Of a stretch of 64,000 bases of DNA, positions 1-9,673 are shown one piece after another. The stretch's first letter is position 1, and the number at the start of each line of letters is the position of its first letter. The position numbers and the translations under genes are program-made. Source of the stretch: Piscinibacter sp. (GTDB taxonomy: Bacteria > Pseudomonadota > Gammaproteobacteria > Burkholderiales > Burkholderiaceae_C); assembly GCA_016706565.1 (NCBI GenBank), contig JADJJI010000013.1:302430-366429 (forward strand), written 5' to 3'. Below the pieces are notes generated by a model. That model saw only the letters and a list, made by a program, of their open reading frames with translations, was not told the DNA's origin and did no database searches.

Positions 1-290
1 CGATCCTCGCCGAGCCGCCCGTGGCGGTGGTCGACAAGGTGGTCGACAAGCGCGGCACCCGTGCAGTGGCGCAGGCCTACCTCGAGTACCTGTACTCGCC
101 CGAAGGGCAGGACATCGCCGGCCAGAACTACTACCGCCCGATCGACCCGGCCGCGGCGGCGAAGTACGCCAGGCAGTTCCCGAAGGTGAACCTGTTCACC
201 ATCGACGACGTCTTCGGCGGCTGGACCAAGGCGCAGAAGACGCACTTCGCCGACGGCGGCAGCTTCGATCAGGTCTACACGCGCAAGTGA
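1..290 (+). CDS. sbp: Sulfate-binding protein Sbp, C-terminal end (partial)
   Basis: Only the last 96 codons are present. The reading frame enters at base 3, and the real start lies before the window. The fragment ends in the typical C-terminal part of periplasmic sulfate/thiosulfate-binding proteins: a segment about adding a subunit to the growing chain ([14 protein letters not shown]), then YYRPIDP and [12 protein letters not shown]. Such proteins capture sulfate in the periplasm and deliver it to the CysTWA transporter, whose genes follow directly. The TGA stop overlaps the GTG start of cysT, so the genes are translationally coupled. Sbp versus CysP cannot be decided from the fragment. Confidence 0.9.
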   Translation, partial: ILAEPPVAVVDKVVDKRGTRAVAQAYLEYLYSPEGQDIAGQNYYRPIDPAAAAKYARQFPKVNLFTIDDVFGGWTKAQKTHFADGGSFDQVYTRK

Positions 291-1121
291 TCTTCACCCG
301 GTTGCTTCGCACGCGGCACAGCGTGCTGCCGGGTTTCGACCTGGCGCTCGGCTTCACGCTGCTGTACATCAGCTTCATCGTGCTGATCCCGCTGTCGGCG
401 GCCGTCCTCAAGACCTTCACGATGAGCTGGCCGGCGTTCTGGGACGCGGTGAGTTCGCCGCGCGTGCTGGCCTCTTACCGGCTGACCTTCGGCGCCTCGC
501 TGGCCGCCGCGCTGGTCAACGCGTTCTTCGGCCTCATCGTCGCCTGGGTGCTGGTGCGCTACGAGTTCCCGGCCCGCCGCGTGATCGACGCGCTGGTGGA
601 CCTGCCCTTCGCGCTGCCCACGGCCGTGGCCGGCATCGCGCTGACGGCGCTGTACGCCAGCAACGGCTGGATCGGCCAGTGGCTTGCCCTTCAAGGTGAG
701 CTTCACGCCGCTGGGCGTGTTCGTGGCGCTGACTTTCATCGGCCTGCCCTTCGTGGTGCGCACCGTGCAGCCGGTGCTGGAGGACCTGCACAAGGAGATC
801 GAGGAGGCCGCCGCCACGCTGGGCGCGAACCGCTGGCAGACCTTCACCAAGGTGATCTTCCCCATCCTCACGCCGGCGCTGCTGACCGGCTTTGCGCTCG
901 CCTTCGCGCGCGCGTTGGGCGAGTACGGCTCGGTGATCTTCATCGCCGGCAACATGCCGATGGTCAGCGAGATCACCCCGTTGCTCATCATCACCAAGCT
1001 CGAGCAGTACGACTACCAGGGCGCCACGGCGATCGCCTGCGTGATGCTGGTCGCGGCTTTCGTCCTGCTGCTGGCGATCAACGCGCTGCAGGCTTGGACA
1101 CGCGCGAGGCAGGGACGATGA
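287..1121 (+). pseudogene. cysT: Sulfate ABC transporter permease CysT, interrupted by one frameshift
   Basis: CysT (CysU) is one of two inner-membrane permeases of the sulfate/thiosulfate importer. Translation from GTG 287 gives a normal N-terminus with membrane segments up to [13 protein letters not shown] near base 690. The frame is then lost, and the normal continuation ([21 protein letters not shown], the [13 protein letters not shown] permease loop, [15 protein letters not shown]) lies in another frame from about 690 to the TGA at 1121. A few bases are missing or extra around 680-700. By chance the original frame stays open straight into cysW, giving a false CysT-CysW fusion. Both flanking genes are intact and the operon looks functional, so a sequencing error is as likely as a real mutation. 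Confidence 0.85.
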
Positions 1122-1960
1122 CGGCCACCACCGAACCGGCCTGGGTCAAGTGGACGCTGGTCGGCGTGGCGCTGACCTTCCTCGGCTTCTTCCTGTTCGT
1201 GCCGCTGGCGATCGTCTTCGCCGAGGCGCTGAAGAAGGGCTGGGACGTCTACCTCGCCGCCATCGTCGAGCCCGATGCGCTGTCGGCCATCCAGCTCACG
1301 CTGATCGCCGCGGCCATCAGCGTGCCGATGAATCTGGTGTTCGGCATCGCCGCGGCCTGGTGCATCGCCAAGTTCGAGTTCCGCGGCAAGAACGTGCTGC
1401 TCACGCTGATCGACCTGCCGTTCTCGGTGAGCCCGGTGATCGCCGGCCTGATCTACGTGCTGGTGTTCGGGCTGCAGGGCTGGTTCGGCGAGTGGCTGCG
1501 CGACCACGACCTGAAGGTGATCTTCGCCGTGCCCGGCATCGTGCTGGCCACCGTGTTCGTGACCTTCCCCTTCGTGGCCCGCGAGCTGATCCCGCTGATG
1601 CAGGCGCAGGGCACCGAGCAGGAGGAGGCCGCGCGCGTGCTCGGCGCGAACGGCTGGCAGATCTTCCGGCGCGTCACGCTGCCCAACGTTAAATGGGCGC
1701 TGCTGTACGGCGTGATCCTGTGCAACGCGCGGGCGATGGGCGAGTTCGGCGCGGTCAGCGTGGTCTCGGGCCACATCCGCGGCCAGACCAACACGATGCC
1801 GCTGCACATCGAGATCCTCTACAACGAATACCAGTTCGCCGCCGCCTTCGCGGTGGCCTCGCTGCTCGCCCTGCTGGCACTCGTGACGCTGGTGCTCAAG
1901 TACGCGGTGGAGCAGCGCGTGAAGGCGAGCCGGCGCGCGGCCGGCGAACGGAGCGAATGA
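1118..1960 (+). CDS. cysW: Sulfate ABC transporter permease CysW
   Basis: This 280-residue inner-membrane permease pairs with CysT to form the sulfate/thiosulfate channel. The ATG overlaps the cysT stop (ATGA at 1118-1121). Hydrophobic segments occur throughout. The cytoplasmic EAA loop that docks on the ATPase reads [21 protein letters not shown] at about residues 167-187, followed by [19 protein letters not shown], a stretch typical of CysW. The length is normal for the family. It is three bases from cysA in a tight operon, expected to be activated by CysB under sulfur limitation; a cysB gene lies 3.8 kb downstream on the other strand. Confidence 0.95.
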   Translation: MTATTEPAWVKWTLVGVALTFLGFFLFVPLAIVFAEALKKGWDVYLAAIVEPDALSAIQLTLIAAAISVPMNLVFGIAAAWCIAKFEFRGKNVLLTLIDLPFSVSPVIAGLIYVLVFGLQGWFGEWLRDHDLKVIFAVPGIVLATVFVTFPFVARELIPLMQAQGTEQEEAARVLGANGWQIFRRVTLPNVKWALLYGVILCNARAMGEFGAVSVVSGHIRGQTNTMPLHIEILYNEYQFAAAFAVASLLALLALVTLVLKYAVEQRVKASRRAAGERSE

Positions 1961-1963
1961 ACC

Positions 1964-3043
1964 ATGTCTATTGAAGTCCGCAACCTCAACAAGCGCTTCG
2001 GCCAGACCGTCGTCTGCGACAACCTGAACCTCGACATCCCGGCCGGCGAGCTGGTGGCGCTGCTCGGGCCCTCGGGCTCGGGCAAGACGACGCTGCTGCG
2101 CATCATCGCGGGGCTCGAGGTGCCGGACTCGGGCTCCGTGCTCTTCCACGGCGCCGATGCGACGAACACCGATGTGCGCGAGCGCCAGGTGGGTTTCGTG
2201 TTCCAGCACTACGCGCTGTTCGCGCACATGACGATCTTCGAGAACGTCGCCTTCGGGCTGCGCGTGCGGCCCAAGTCGACGCGCCCGCCGGACAAGGAGA
2301 TCCGCGCCAAGGTCACCGAGCTGCTCGAGCTCGTGCAGCTCGACTGGATCGCCGACCGCTACCCGCACCAGCTCAGCGGCGGCCAGCGCCAGCGCATCGC
2401 GCTCGCGCGCGCGCTGGCCGTCGAGCCGAAGGTGCTGCTGCTCGACGAGCCCTTCGGCGCGCTGGATGCGAAGGTGCGCAAGGAGCTGCGCCGCTGGCTG
2501 CGCCGCCTGCACGACGAGGTGCATGTCACCAGCGTGTTCGTCACCCACGACCAGGAGGAGGCGATGGAAGTCGCCGACCGCATCGTCGTGATGAACGAGG
2601 GCCGCATCGAGCAGCAGGGCACGCCCGACCAGGTCTACGACCACCCGGCGACGCCCTTCGTGCTGCAGTTCCTCGGCGACGTGAACCTGTTCCACGGCCG
2701 CTTCGGCCACGCACCGGGCGAGCCCGGTGCGCGCGAGGGACAGCCGGGCGCCAAGGACGGCGAGGTGAGCTATGTGCGGCCGCACGAGCTGCAGATCGTC
2801 GAGGCGGCGGAGGAGGGCTCGCTGGCGGTGACGCTGGCGCAGGCGCTCACCGTGGGCCCGAATACGCGGCTGGAGTTCAAGCGTGGCGACGCGTCGGGCT
2901 ATGTCGACGTGGAGCTGCCGCGTGCCGAGTACGTGGCGCTGCGCGACCGCCTCGGCCTGAAGCCCGGCTCGGCCGTGCACCTGCGCCCACGCAAGGTGAC
3001 GCGCTTCGCCGAGGAGCTGCCCGACCCGGCGGCGATGATCTGA
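1964..3043 (+). CDS. cysA: Sulfate ABC transporter ATP-binding protein CysA
   Basis: This 359-residue ATPase drives the CysTW permease. Visible motifs are Walker [10 protein letters not shown] (residues 35-43), the signature LSGGQRQ near 136-142, Walker B VLLLDEP near 156-162, and the switch histidine in [10 protein letters not shown]. After about residue 240 comes a TOBE-like regulatory domain ([11 protein letters not shown], then YVRPHEL), as in sulfate and molybdate importers. ATG 1964 follows cysW after three bases. It is the last gene of the sbp-cysTWA operon. Confidence 0.96.
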   Translation: MSIEVRNLNKRFGQTVVCDNLNLDIPAGELVALLGPSGSGKTTLLRIIAGLEVPDSGSVLFHGADATNTDVRERQVGFVFQHYALFAHMTIFENVAFGLRVRPKSTRPPDKEIRAKVTELLELVQLDWIADRYPHQLSGGQRQRIALARALAVEPKVLLLDEPFGALDAKVRKELRRWLRRLHDEVHVTSVFVTHDQEEAMEVADRIVVMNEGRIEQQGTPDQVYDHPATPFVLQFLGDVNLFHGRFGHAPGEPGAREGQPGAKDGEVSYVRPHELQIVEAAEEGSLAVTLAQALTVGPNTRLEFKRGDASGYVDVELPRAEYVALRDRLGLKPGSAVHLRPRKVTRFAEELPDPAAMI

Positions 3044-3089
3044 AGCCGAGCTTCCGGCGAGGCCAGGGCCCGAACGGATGACCTGGGCC

Positions 3090-3110
3090 GCCCCCCTGGG
3101 CAAGGGGGGC
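3090..3110 (+). terminator. GC-only inverted repeat after the sulfate operon
   Basis: An 8-bp perfect inverted repeat (GCCCCCCT / AGGGGGGC) with a 5-base loop lies 47 bases past the cysA stop. It could end the sulfate operon transcript, but no T-run follows it. A factor-assisted stop or a GC-rich intergenic repeat are alternatives. The rest of 3044-3225 shows no gene. Confidence 0.35.
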
Positions 3111-3225
3111 ACGAGGAGGGTGCCGCGGTCTTTCCGGCCCAGGGCCGATGCGAGAATGCGCCCGCCCACGCCCGGCTGCCGGAGGTGCGGCAAACAACAA
3201 TCATCGGTGGACGAGGGAGGGTTCG

Positions 3226-5775
3226 ATGCGATCGATCGGCGCGGCGCTGTGGGCGCCATTTGTTGCATTGGCATTGGCTGCCTGCGGCGGCGGCGGGGGC
3301 GGGGACGGCGGCAGTTCCGTCCTGAGCTTCACGCCCTCGACGGTCACCGCGAACGTGGCCTCCGGCACATCGGCCACGGTCACGGTGCGCGCCAGCGCCA
3401 CCAATCCGTCGCTGTTCTCCGGCCCGCTCTACGTCTACGTCGTCGACAGCGCGCAGGTGCTGCTGCCGAGCATCGAACTGGCCCAGGTCGACAGCCGGAC
3501 GATATCGGCCACGTTGCACACCTCGCCGGCGCTCGCCGCGGGGCGCCATCAAGGCAACTTCCAGATCCAGCTCTGCAACGACGCGTCCTGCACGAGCCAG
3601 ATCGCCGGCTCGCCGGTGCCGCTGCCCTATGACCTGACGATCACGCCGGCTCCGCTGCAGGCGGTTGCCGCCAGCTCGACCTCGGCGACGGTGCACCGTG
3701 GCGGCACGCTCGCCAGCCCGGTCTCCGTGTCGGTGAGCGGGCCGTCGCTGGCTTGGACCGCGACCTCGACGGCCGACTGGCTGCAGATCAATGGTGGCAG
3801 CGGCACGGGCCCGGGCGCGTTCAGCGTGAGCTACCTGACGCCGACGCTGGCCGAGGGCAGCTACGCGAGCACGGTGACGGTGCGCACCAGCGACGGCCAG
3901 ACGGTCACGCTGCCGTTCACGCTGGACGTCCTGCCGGCCGGCTTCGCCCTGGATGGCGGCGTGCCGAGCTTCGCGGCCGTCAACGGCGCGCCGATCGCGT
4001 CGCAGACCCTGGGCTTCGCGCTCGACAACGGTGTCGCCTCGGCCTGGACGGCGACGACGTCGGCCGGCTGGTTGCTGGCCAGCCCGCTGGCTGGCACGAC
4101 CCCGGCCGTGGTCACGCTGCAGCCCGACCCGAGCCGCGGCCCGCTGGCCAGCGGCGAGCACAGCGCCGACCTGCTGCTCTCGGCGGCGGGTGTGCCGGAC
4201 AAGCGCGTGACGACCCGGCTGACGCTGACCCCGCCGACGCTGTCTGCACCCGCGACGGCGCTGACCTTCGGCGGGCCCAAGGGCCGCGACCTGGCGCCGC
4301 AGACCTTGTCGGTGAGCCTGAACACCGGGACGAACAGCTGGCCGTATGTGCTGTCGGCCCTGCCGAGCTGGCTGTCGACAACCACACCGTCCGGATCGGT
4401 CGGCCAGGCCGGCACCACGCTCGCGCTGGCGCCGAATCCGGCCAGCGTCGTGCCGGGTTCGAGCACCGCGGTTGTCTCGATGAGCGCGACGGTCAACGGC
4501 GACACCGTGCAGCTGCCGCTGACGGTGAACCTGAATGCCGACCAGCGCCGCCTGCTCCCGTCCGCGTGGGGCGTGTCGCTGGCAAGCACGCCCACCGGCA
4601 CCGTGCTGAGCCGCACGCTGACGATCAGCGACAACTTTGCCGGCACGCTGGCCTGGACGGCGGTGTCGGATTCCTCATGGCTCACCGTGACGGCCAGCGG
4701 CAGCACGGCAGCCAGTAGCAGCCTCGTGCTCAGCGCCAATCCGGCGTCGCTGCCGGCCGACACGGTGAGCTACGCGAACGTGACCGTGAGCAGCGCGACG
4801 AGCGGGGTCGAGTCGGCGGTCGTGCGCGTGGCGCTGTGGAAGAGTGCGAGCGGCCTGGCGGTGACCACCACGCTGCCGCAGAACTTCAGCCAGATCGTCG
4901 CCGACCGGATCCGACCCTACGTCTACGCCCACAACGGGGGCACCTCGATCGACGTGTTCAACGCGTACACCGCGCAGAAGATCACCACGATCACGGGCGT
5001 GGGCTCGGCCCTCGGGCAGATGAGCGTGGCACCGGACGGGCGCCGCCTGTATGCGCTGGACACCGCCGCGCGCTCGATGGCGGTGGTCGATCTGGCCACC
5101 CTGGCGAAGACCGACACCTGGCCGTTGGTCAACGCGGTCGACACGGGCACCGCGGTGCTGGCCATGCGTCCGAACGGGGTCGAGCTCGTGCTGGTCGGTG
5201 ATGGCACCGCCTACGTAGGCGGGCGCAGCCTGGGCAGCTCGCAGGTGTCGGGCGTCGGCGGGCCGCTGGTGGCCACGGCCGACAGCCGCAACGTCTACAA
5301 CCTGGGCGCGCGCTTCGCCGTCGACTACTCGGCGATGTCCGGCGGCGTGCTGTTCGCCAGCGTGGCCAACGGACTGGACAGCAACTCCGGGGGCAACGAG
5401 AAAGACGTGGCGGTGAGCCCGGACGGCAGCCGCATCTACGCCGCGTCGGGCGGCGGCGTCAACGTTCCGGGCCGCTACTTCTGCGCGTCGATCGACTCCA
5501 GCGGCGCCTTCGTCGGCGCGCTGCCGGGCGGCGATGCCTACCCGAACAACGTCGAGGTCACCGTCGACGGCCGCGCCATCTGCGGCATTTTCGGTTGGTA
5601 TGCCGTTGCCGACTTCTGGGTGCATTCGCCGGCCGGCGCGCTGCTGCAGGGCTACAAGGTGGCCGGTTATGCCCAAGCGCTGAAGGACCGGCAGATGGTC
5701 GTGACGCCGGATGGCCTTGTCGTCGTCGCGCTGACCGACGACCCGCTGATCGCGTTCGTGCCGATCGGCCCCTGA
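3226..5775 (+). CDS. Large lipoprotein with BACON/Ig-like repeats and a C-terminal propeller-like region
   Basis: This is an 849-residue secreted lipoprotein of unknown role. The lipobox is LAAC with Cys20, followed by a glycine run. ATG 3226 is preferred over upstream starts because it gives this signal peptide and has a strong Shine-Dalgarno (GAGGGAGG, 3213-3220). Residues of about 30-540 hold four or five similar beta-rich repeats with W-L and TVTV patterns (ADWLQI, AGWLLA, PSWLST, SSWLTV), as in BACON or Ig-like domains. Residues 550-849 look like a YVTN/propeller-type domain (MSVAPDGRRLYALD, VAVSPDGSRIYAAS). An outer-membrane or surface location with a binding role is likely. It ends 7 bases from the convergent cysB gene. 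Confidence 0.8.
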   Translation: MRSIGAALWAPFVALALAACGGGGGGDGGSSVLSFTPSTVTANVASGTSATVTVRASATNPSLFSGPLYVYVVDSAQVLLPSIELAQVDSRTISATLHTSPALAAGRHQGNFQIQLCNDASCTSQIAGSPVPLPYDLTITPAPLQAVAASSTSATVHRGGTLASPVSVSVSGPSLAWTATSTADWLQINGGSGTGPGAFSVSYLTPTLAEGSYASTVTVRTSDGQTVTLPFTLDVLPAGFALDGGVPSFAAVNGAPIASQTLGFALDNGVASAWTATTSAGWLLASPLAGTTPAVVTLQPDPSRGPLASGEHSADLLLSAAGVPDKRVTTRLTLTPPTLSAPATALTFGGPKGRDLAPQTLSVSLNTGTNSWPYVLSALPSWLSTTTPSGSVGQAGTTLALAPNPASVVPGSSTAVVSMSATVNGDTVQLPLTVNLNADQRRLLPSAWGVSLASTPTGTVLSRTLTISDNFAGTLAWTAVSDSSWLTVTASGSTAASSSLVLSANPASLPADTVSYANVTVSSATSGVESAVVRVALWKSASGLAVTTTLPQNFSQIVADRIRPYVYAHNGGTSIDVFNAYTAQKITTITGVGSALGQMSVAPDGRRLYALDTAARSMAVVDLATLAKTDTWPLVNAVDTGTAVLAMRPNGVELVLVGDGTAYVGGRSLGSSQVSGVGGPLVATADSRNVYNLGARFAVDYSAMSGGVLFASVANGLDSNSGGNEKDVAVSPDGSRIYAASGGGVNVPGRYFCASIDSSGAFVGALPGGDAYPNNVEVTVDGRAICGIFGWYAVADFWVHSPAGALLQGYKVAGYAQALKDRQMVVTPDGLVVVALTDDPLIAFVPIGP

Positions 5776-5782
5776 ACAGGCT

Positions 5783-6721
5783 CTAGCCTTCGAGCGACTC
5801 GCCGGCCAGCACGCGCTGCACCGCGTCGCGCGTCAGCGTCGGCGCGAACGATTCGATGAAGGCGTACACGTAGCCGCGCAGCCAGGTGCCGCGGCGGACG
5901 CCCAAGCGCGTGAGGTTCACTTCGAACAGGTGCCGCGCGTCGAGCGCCCTCAGCGTGCGGTCGCGTTCGGCATCGAAGGCGATGGAGGCGACGATGCCCA
6001 CGCCCATGCCGAGCTCGACGTAGGTCTTGATCACGTCGGCGTCCATCGCGCTGAGCACGATGCTCGGCTTCAGGCCGGCCTTGGCGAAGGCCTCGTCGAT
6101 GTGCGTGCGGCCGGTGTAGCCTGTTTCGTAGGTGATGATGGGGTGGCGTGCCAGCTGCTCCAGCGTGACTGGGCCTTCGACCTTCAACAGCTCGTGGCCG
6201 GGCGGCACCACGATGCTGTGCGTCCAGCGGTAGCAGGGCAGGGCGACGAGCTGCTCGTACTGCGCCAGCGCTTCGGTCGCCACGCCGATGTCGGCTTCGC
6301 CGGAAAGCAGCATCGCCGCCACCTGCCGCGGCGAGCCCTGGTGAAGCTCCAGCGTGACCTGCGGGTAGACCTGGCGAAAGTCACGCACCACCGTGGGAAG
6401 CGCATAACGTGCCTGCGAGTGAGTGGCTGCGATCGACAGGCGCCCGGCGTTCTGCGCGGTGAAGTCTTCGCCGACGCGCCTGAGGTTGTCGGCATCGAGC
6501 AGCAGCCGCTCGACGATGGGCAGCACCGCGTTGCCGGGTGGCGTGAGGCCGGTCAGGCGCTTGCCGGCGCGCACGAAGATCTCGATGCCCAGCTCGTCTT
6601 CCAGCTCGCGGATCTGCCGGCTAACGCCAGGCTGCGAGGTGTGCAGCGCCGCAGCCACCTCGGTCAGGTTGAAGCCCAGGCGGGCGGTTTCGCGGACGGC
6701 GCGAAGTTGCTGGAAGTTCAT
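5783..6721 (-). CDS. cysB: LysR-type regulator CysB
   Basis: This 312-residue LysR-family protein matches CysB/Cbl closely at the N-terminus: MNFQQLRAVRETARLGFNLT, then a helix-turn-helix (AAALHTSQPGVSRQIRELEDELG) in the first 60 residues, and an effector-binding domain after residue 90. CysB senses N-acetylserine and thiosulfate/sulfide levels and activates sulfate uptake and cysteine synthesis genes, which fits the sbp-cysTWA operon 2.7 kb away. The start is the standard MNFQQL. An exported rhodanese lies just upstream on the same strand, separated by 118 bases. Confidence 0.93.
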   Translation of the reverse strand: MNFQQLRAVRETARLGFNLTEVAAALHTSQPGVSRQIRELEDELGIEIFVRAGKRLTGLTPPGNAVLPIVERLLLDADNLRRVGEDFTAQNAGRLSIAATHSQARYALPTVVRDFRQVYPQVTLELHQGSPRQVAAMLLSGEADIGVATEALAQYEQLVALPCYRWTHSIVVPPGHELLKVEGPVTLEQLARHPIITYETGYTGRTHIDEAFAKAGLKPSIVLSAMDADVIKTYVELGMGVGIVASIAFDAERDRTLRALDARHLFEVNLTRLGVRRGTWLRGYVYAFIESFAPTLTRDAVQRVLAGESLEG

Positions 6722-6839
6722 GGTCGGGTCGCCGAAGGCAATCGGGCATTGTCTGCATGCCCTTGGCGACCGGCAACGACGCAGAGCTTCTATGCTTTCT
6801 CGTCCCAGGCATAAGCCGGGACAGCGGCCACTGCAGGGC

Positions 6840-7262
6840 TCAGAGGCCCGGCTTGACCATCGGCCAGCCGCGGCGGGCCCATTCGCTCATGCCACCTTCG
6901 ACGAAGCGCACGTTGGCGTAGCCACGCTCGCGCAGCGCCTTCAGCGTGCGGCTGGAGCGGTTCTGCGTGTTGCAGATCAGCAGCACGGGCTGCTTCGGGT
7001 CGGTGGAGATCTCGGGCAAGCGCTGGCCGAGCTGGCTCATCGGCAGCAGCCGCGCGCCGCGTGCCACGCCGGTGGCGTGTTCGTTGGGCTCGCGAATGTC
7101 GATCATCACGACTCGCCCGGCTTCGAACTCGGCACGCGCTTCGTCCAGGCTCACCGACAAGGCATCGGAAGCATCCGCAGCCACCAGGCTGCCCAGCAGG
7201 CCGAGGGCGGCCAACGACTTGAGCAGGATGCGGCGCGAAAAGGGAGCAGCGGAGCGGGCCAT
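6840..7262 (-). CDS. Exported rhodanese-domain protein
   Basis: This 140-residue single-domain rhodanese has a Tat-like or Sec signal peptide (SRRILLKS, then a hydrophobic stretch to about residue 30). The active-site loop is CNTQNRS with the catalytic Cys97, and the domain also shows IDIREPNEH and GGMSEWARRGWP, both typical of the fold. It would transfer or bind sulfane sulfur in the periplasm. Its position next to cysB suggests a link to sulfur metabolism, but this is inference. The double arginine is followed by I-L-L-K, close to a twin-arginine motif but not a perfect one. Confidence 0.85.
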   Translation of the reverse strand: MARSAAPFSRRILLKSLAALGLLGSLVAADASDALSVSLDEARAEFEAGRVVMIDIREPNEHATGVARGARLLPMSQLGQRLPEISTDPKQPVLLICNTQNRSSRTLKALRERGYANVRFVEGGMSEWARRGWPMVKPGL

Positions 7263-7395
7263 GGTGCGGTCTCGGGAGCGTTGTATCAGTCAGCAATGAT
7301 ATTCGGATCGGGCGGGAAGCTCTTGTCTCAGATCACGCCGGCCTCATCTGCGGAGGTGACACTCTCGCGCTGCATCGATCCGAAAGGAGCCGGCC

Positions 7396-7713
7396 ATGTC
7401 ATTGAGCGACGAACTGGGCAAGCTGTCTGAACTTCACCAGCGCGGTGCGCTGACGGACGACGAGTACACCCGCGCCAAGCAGCGGCTGCTGCACCCTGGC
7501 GAGGGATCGCAGGCGCTGCCCGTTCTGGCGGCTGTCAATGCGCTGCGCCGCAGCCGCGAAGACCGCTGGGTCGCCGGCGTGTGCGGCGGCCTCGCCAAGT
7601 CGACCGCCGTGGAGTCCTGGGTGTGGCGGCTGGCCTTCGCGCTGCTGCTGCTGTTCGGTGGCGCCGGGCTGCTGGTCTACGTGCTGATGTGGATCTTCGT
7701 GCCCGCCGAGTGA
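7396..7713 (+). CDS. Small SHOCT-PspC domain membrane protein
   Basis: This 105-residue protein has two recognisable parts. The N-terminal 35 residues (LGKLSELHQRGALTDDEY, AKQRLL) form a SHOCT domain, a short oligomerisation module. The C-terminal part (RSREDRWVAGVCGGLA, then a hydrophobic segment ending VLMWIFVPAE) is a PspC domain, as found in phage-shock-type membrane stress proteins. There is one, possibly two, membrane segments. The start ATG has a purine-rich leader (CGAAAGGAGCCGGCC, 7380-7394). It stands alone, with a BON lipoprotein 44 bases downstream that may be cotranscribed. Confidence 0.85.
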   Translation: MSLSDELGKLSELHQRGALTDDEYTRAKQRLLHPGEGSQALPVLAAVNALRRSREDRWVAGVCGGLAKSTAVESWVWRLAFALLLLFGGAGLLVYVLMWIFVPAE

Positions 7714-7757
7714 GGCAGGCGGGCCGCTCCAAGCGGCAGTCAGGGACAATCAAAGCG

Positions 7758-8174
7758 ATGAATCCCTTCCAGACAACTCGCGGGGGCGCCGCACTCTGCG
7801 TCTTGCTCGTGGCGGCCGCACTCTGCGGCTGCCAACGGCGCGACGACAACGCAGCGGCTGTTGCGCCGGCCGAAGCGGCATCTGCGCGCGCAGCAGCCGA
7901 TCAGGCCGCCGCTGACTCGAAGAAGGCGACTGCCGCCGCGGTGCACGCCGCCGCCAATGCCGTCGACGACACCACGATCACCTCGACCGTCCGGTACCAC
8001 CTGTCGTCCAGCACTGAACTCGGGTTGAAGGAACTCAGTGTGGAGACCCACAACGGTCGCGTGTCGCTGCGCGGCACGGTGCCCGATGCAGCGTCGCGCG
8101 ATCTGGCGACGCAAGTGTCCGCCGCCGTCCAGGGCGTGGGCTCGGTGGACAACCGGTTGACTGTGCTGCACTAG
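7758..8174 (+). CDS. BON-domain lipoprotein
   Basis: This is a 138-residue envelope lipoprotein. ATG 7758 gives a proper signal peptide ending in a lipobox (LCGC, Cys25); upstream in-frame starts would not. An alanine-rich spacer (about residues 32-72) is followed by a single BON domain (ITSTVRYHLSSS, LSVETHNGRVSLRGTV, GSVDNRLTV). BON domains, as in OsmY, bind membranes and are common in stress-induced periplasmic proteins. Only one BON copy is present. It may share a transcript with the SHOCT-PspC gene just upstream, which would fit an envelope-stress role. Confidence 0.85.
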   Translation: MNPFQTTRGGAALCVLLVAAALCGCQRRDDNAAAVAPAEAASARAAADQAAADSKKATAAAVHAAANAVDDTTITSTVRYHLSSSTELGLKELSVETHNGRVSLRGTVPDAASRDLATQVSAAVQGVGSVDNRLTVLH

Positions 8175-8373
8175 CCTGGCAAAGCCCAGGCGCATCGGCG
8201 CCTGAAGTCCTTCATGACCACCGGTGGCGGAGCGTAGCGGTTGTCGCCGACACTGGCGCCGTGGCCCGAGCATGGACGGCGCTGGCGAGCGTGCGCAGCG
8301 GACGCCGCGAGCTTCGGCGTAGCGACTGTGCTTCAACCGCAGGTCAGGCCAGCCATCATGATGAAGTGAAACA

Positions 8374-9663
8374 ATGGTCGCCATGTCTCGACGATCGATG
8401 TTCACGCTGGCCGCTGCGGCGCTGGTTCTTGCCGCCGTGCTTGCGTGGTGGTTCACGCGAGCGCCCGTGGTTGCGGCGACGGTGGTGCAGCCGGCGCCGC
8501 TGGTGCGCACGCTGCTCTTCTCCGCGCGTGTGGCCGCCGCGTCGCGTGTCGAGCTGGGCAGCACGCTCACCGGCCGCGTGCGCGAGGTGCTGGTGGCCGA
8601 AGGCGCCACGGTGCGCCAGGGCGACGTGCTGGTGCGGCTGGAGAGCGAGGAACTGCGTGCCGCGCTCGATCAGGCCCGCGCCAGCGAGCGGCAGGCCGCG
8701 GCGCGCCTGGCCGGGCTGCGCAGCTCGGGCCGCAAGGCCGCGCAGGCCGGCGTGGCGCAGGCCGACTCGGTGCTGCAAGCTGCGCAGGCCGAGCTGCAGC
8801 GCACGCAGGAGCTGGTGGCGCGCGGCTTTCTCAGCGAGGCACGGCTCGATGAAACCCGGCGCGCGGTGGCGGTGGCGCAGGCGCAGCTCGCCGGCGCCAG
8901 CGCGCAGCGCGCCGCCAACGACGAGCAAGGCACCGATGTCACGCAGGCGCAGGCGCAGCTCGCGCTGGCACGCTCCGCGGTGTCGGCGGCGCAGGCCCGG
9001 CTGGAGCAGGCCGTGCTCACCGCGCCCAGCGATGCGCGCGTGCTGGTGCGGGCTGTCGAGCCGGGGCAGATCGTGCAGCCCGGGCGGGCGCTGCTCACCC
9101 TGGCGCTGGCCGGTGCGGCGCAGCTCGAGGGCCAGGTCGACGAGCGGTATCTCGAACAGTTGCGCGTCGGCCAACCGGCCCGCGTGAGCGCCGACGCCTT
9201 CCCGAGCCAGCACTTCGAAGCGCGGGTGCTCAGCATCGCGCCCCTGGTCGATGCGCAGCGCGGCGCGGTGGAGGTGAAGCTGTCGCTGCCGCAGGCGCCG
9301 CCGGCCTACCTGCGCGAAGACATGACGCTGTCGGTGCAGGTGGAGACGGGCCGCCGCGAGCGCACGCTGGTCGTGCCGGTGCAGGCGCTGGCCGGCGATC
9401 GCGAGGCGCGCTCTGACGGCACGGCGACGGTGTTCGTCGCCCGCGACGGACGCGTCGAGCCACGCCGGTTGCGCCTGGGCCTGGCCACGCTGGAGGCGGT
9501 CGAGGTGCTCGAAGGCCTGTCGGCCGGCGACATCGTGCTGCTCGGGCCAGCGCCCGCAGCCGGCCGCCGGGTGCATGCCGACACCAGCGCCACCGCGCAG
9601 CGCGCTGCGCAGGCGAGCCGCGAAGACGTCGGCTCGGCGCTGGGCAACGCGATGGGCCGCTGA
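8374..9663 (+). CDS. Periplasmic adaptor subunit (HlyD/MacA family)
   Basis: This 429-residue membrane-anchored adaptor has one N-terminal membrane segment (about residues 10-28). Next comes the lipoyl half-motif (GRVREVLVAEGATVRQGDVLV), a long alanine/glutamine-rich coiled-coil hairpin (about residues 85-205), the second lipoyl half, and beta-barrel segments (AQLEGQVDERYLEQLRVGQ). It would link the inner-membrane ABC transporter encoded next door to an outer-membrane channel. ATG 8374 or ATG 8383 could start it; the two differ by three residues. The permease and ATPase genes follow in order, spaced 10 and 7 bases. Confidence 0.88.
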   Translation: MVAMSRRSMFTLAAAALVLAAVLAWWFTRAPVVAATVVQPAPLVRTLLFSARVAAASRVELGSTLTGRVREVLVAEGATVRQGDVLVRLESEELRAALDQARASERQAAARLAGLRSSGRKAAQAGVAQADSVLQAAQAELQRTQELVARGFLSEARLDETRRAVAVAQAQLAGASAQRAANDEQGTDVTQAQAQLALARSAVSAAQARLEQAVLTAPSDARVLVRAVEPGQIVQPGRALLTLALAGAAQLEGQVDERYLEQLRVGQPARVSADAFPSQHFEARVLSIAPLVDAQRGAVEVKLSLPQAPPAYLREDMTLSVQVETGRRERTLVVPVQALAGDREARSDGTATVFVARDGRVEPRRLRLGLATLEAVEVLEGLSAGDIVLLGPAPAAGRRVHADTSATAQRAAQASREDVGSALGNAMGR

Positions 9664-9673
9664 CGCGCACCCC

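Noticed and set aside
287-1960. A single fused CysT-CysW permease of 557 residues
   Set aside because: The middle third is out of frame, arginine/alanine-rich and unlike any permease, while the correct CysT sequence lies in another frame. It is a frameshift product.
1013-3274. A 753-codon minus-strand frame opposite cysW and cysA
   Set aside because: It has low-complexity His/Arg/Gln composition and no motifs. The plus strand carries cysW and cysA with all key residues.
8186-8206. Hairpin AGGCGC / GCGCCT after the BON lipoprotein as terminator
   Set aside because: The stem is short and no T-run follows, so I do not list it as a feature. The rest of 8175-8373 holds nothing I can support.
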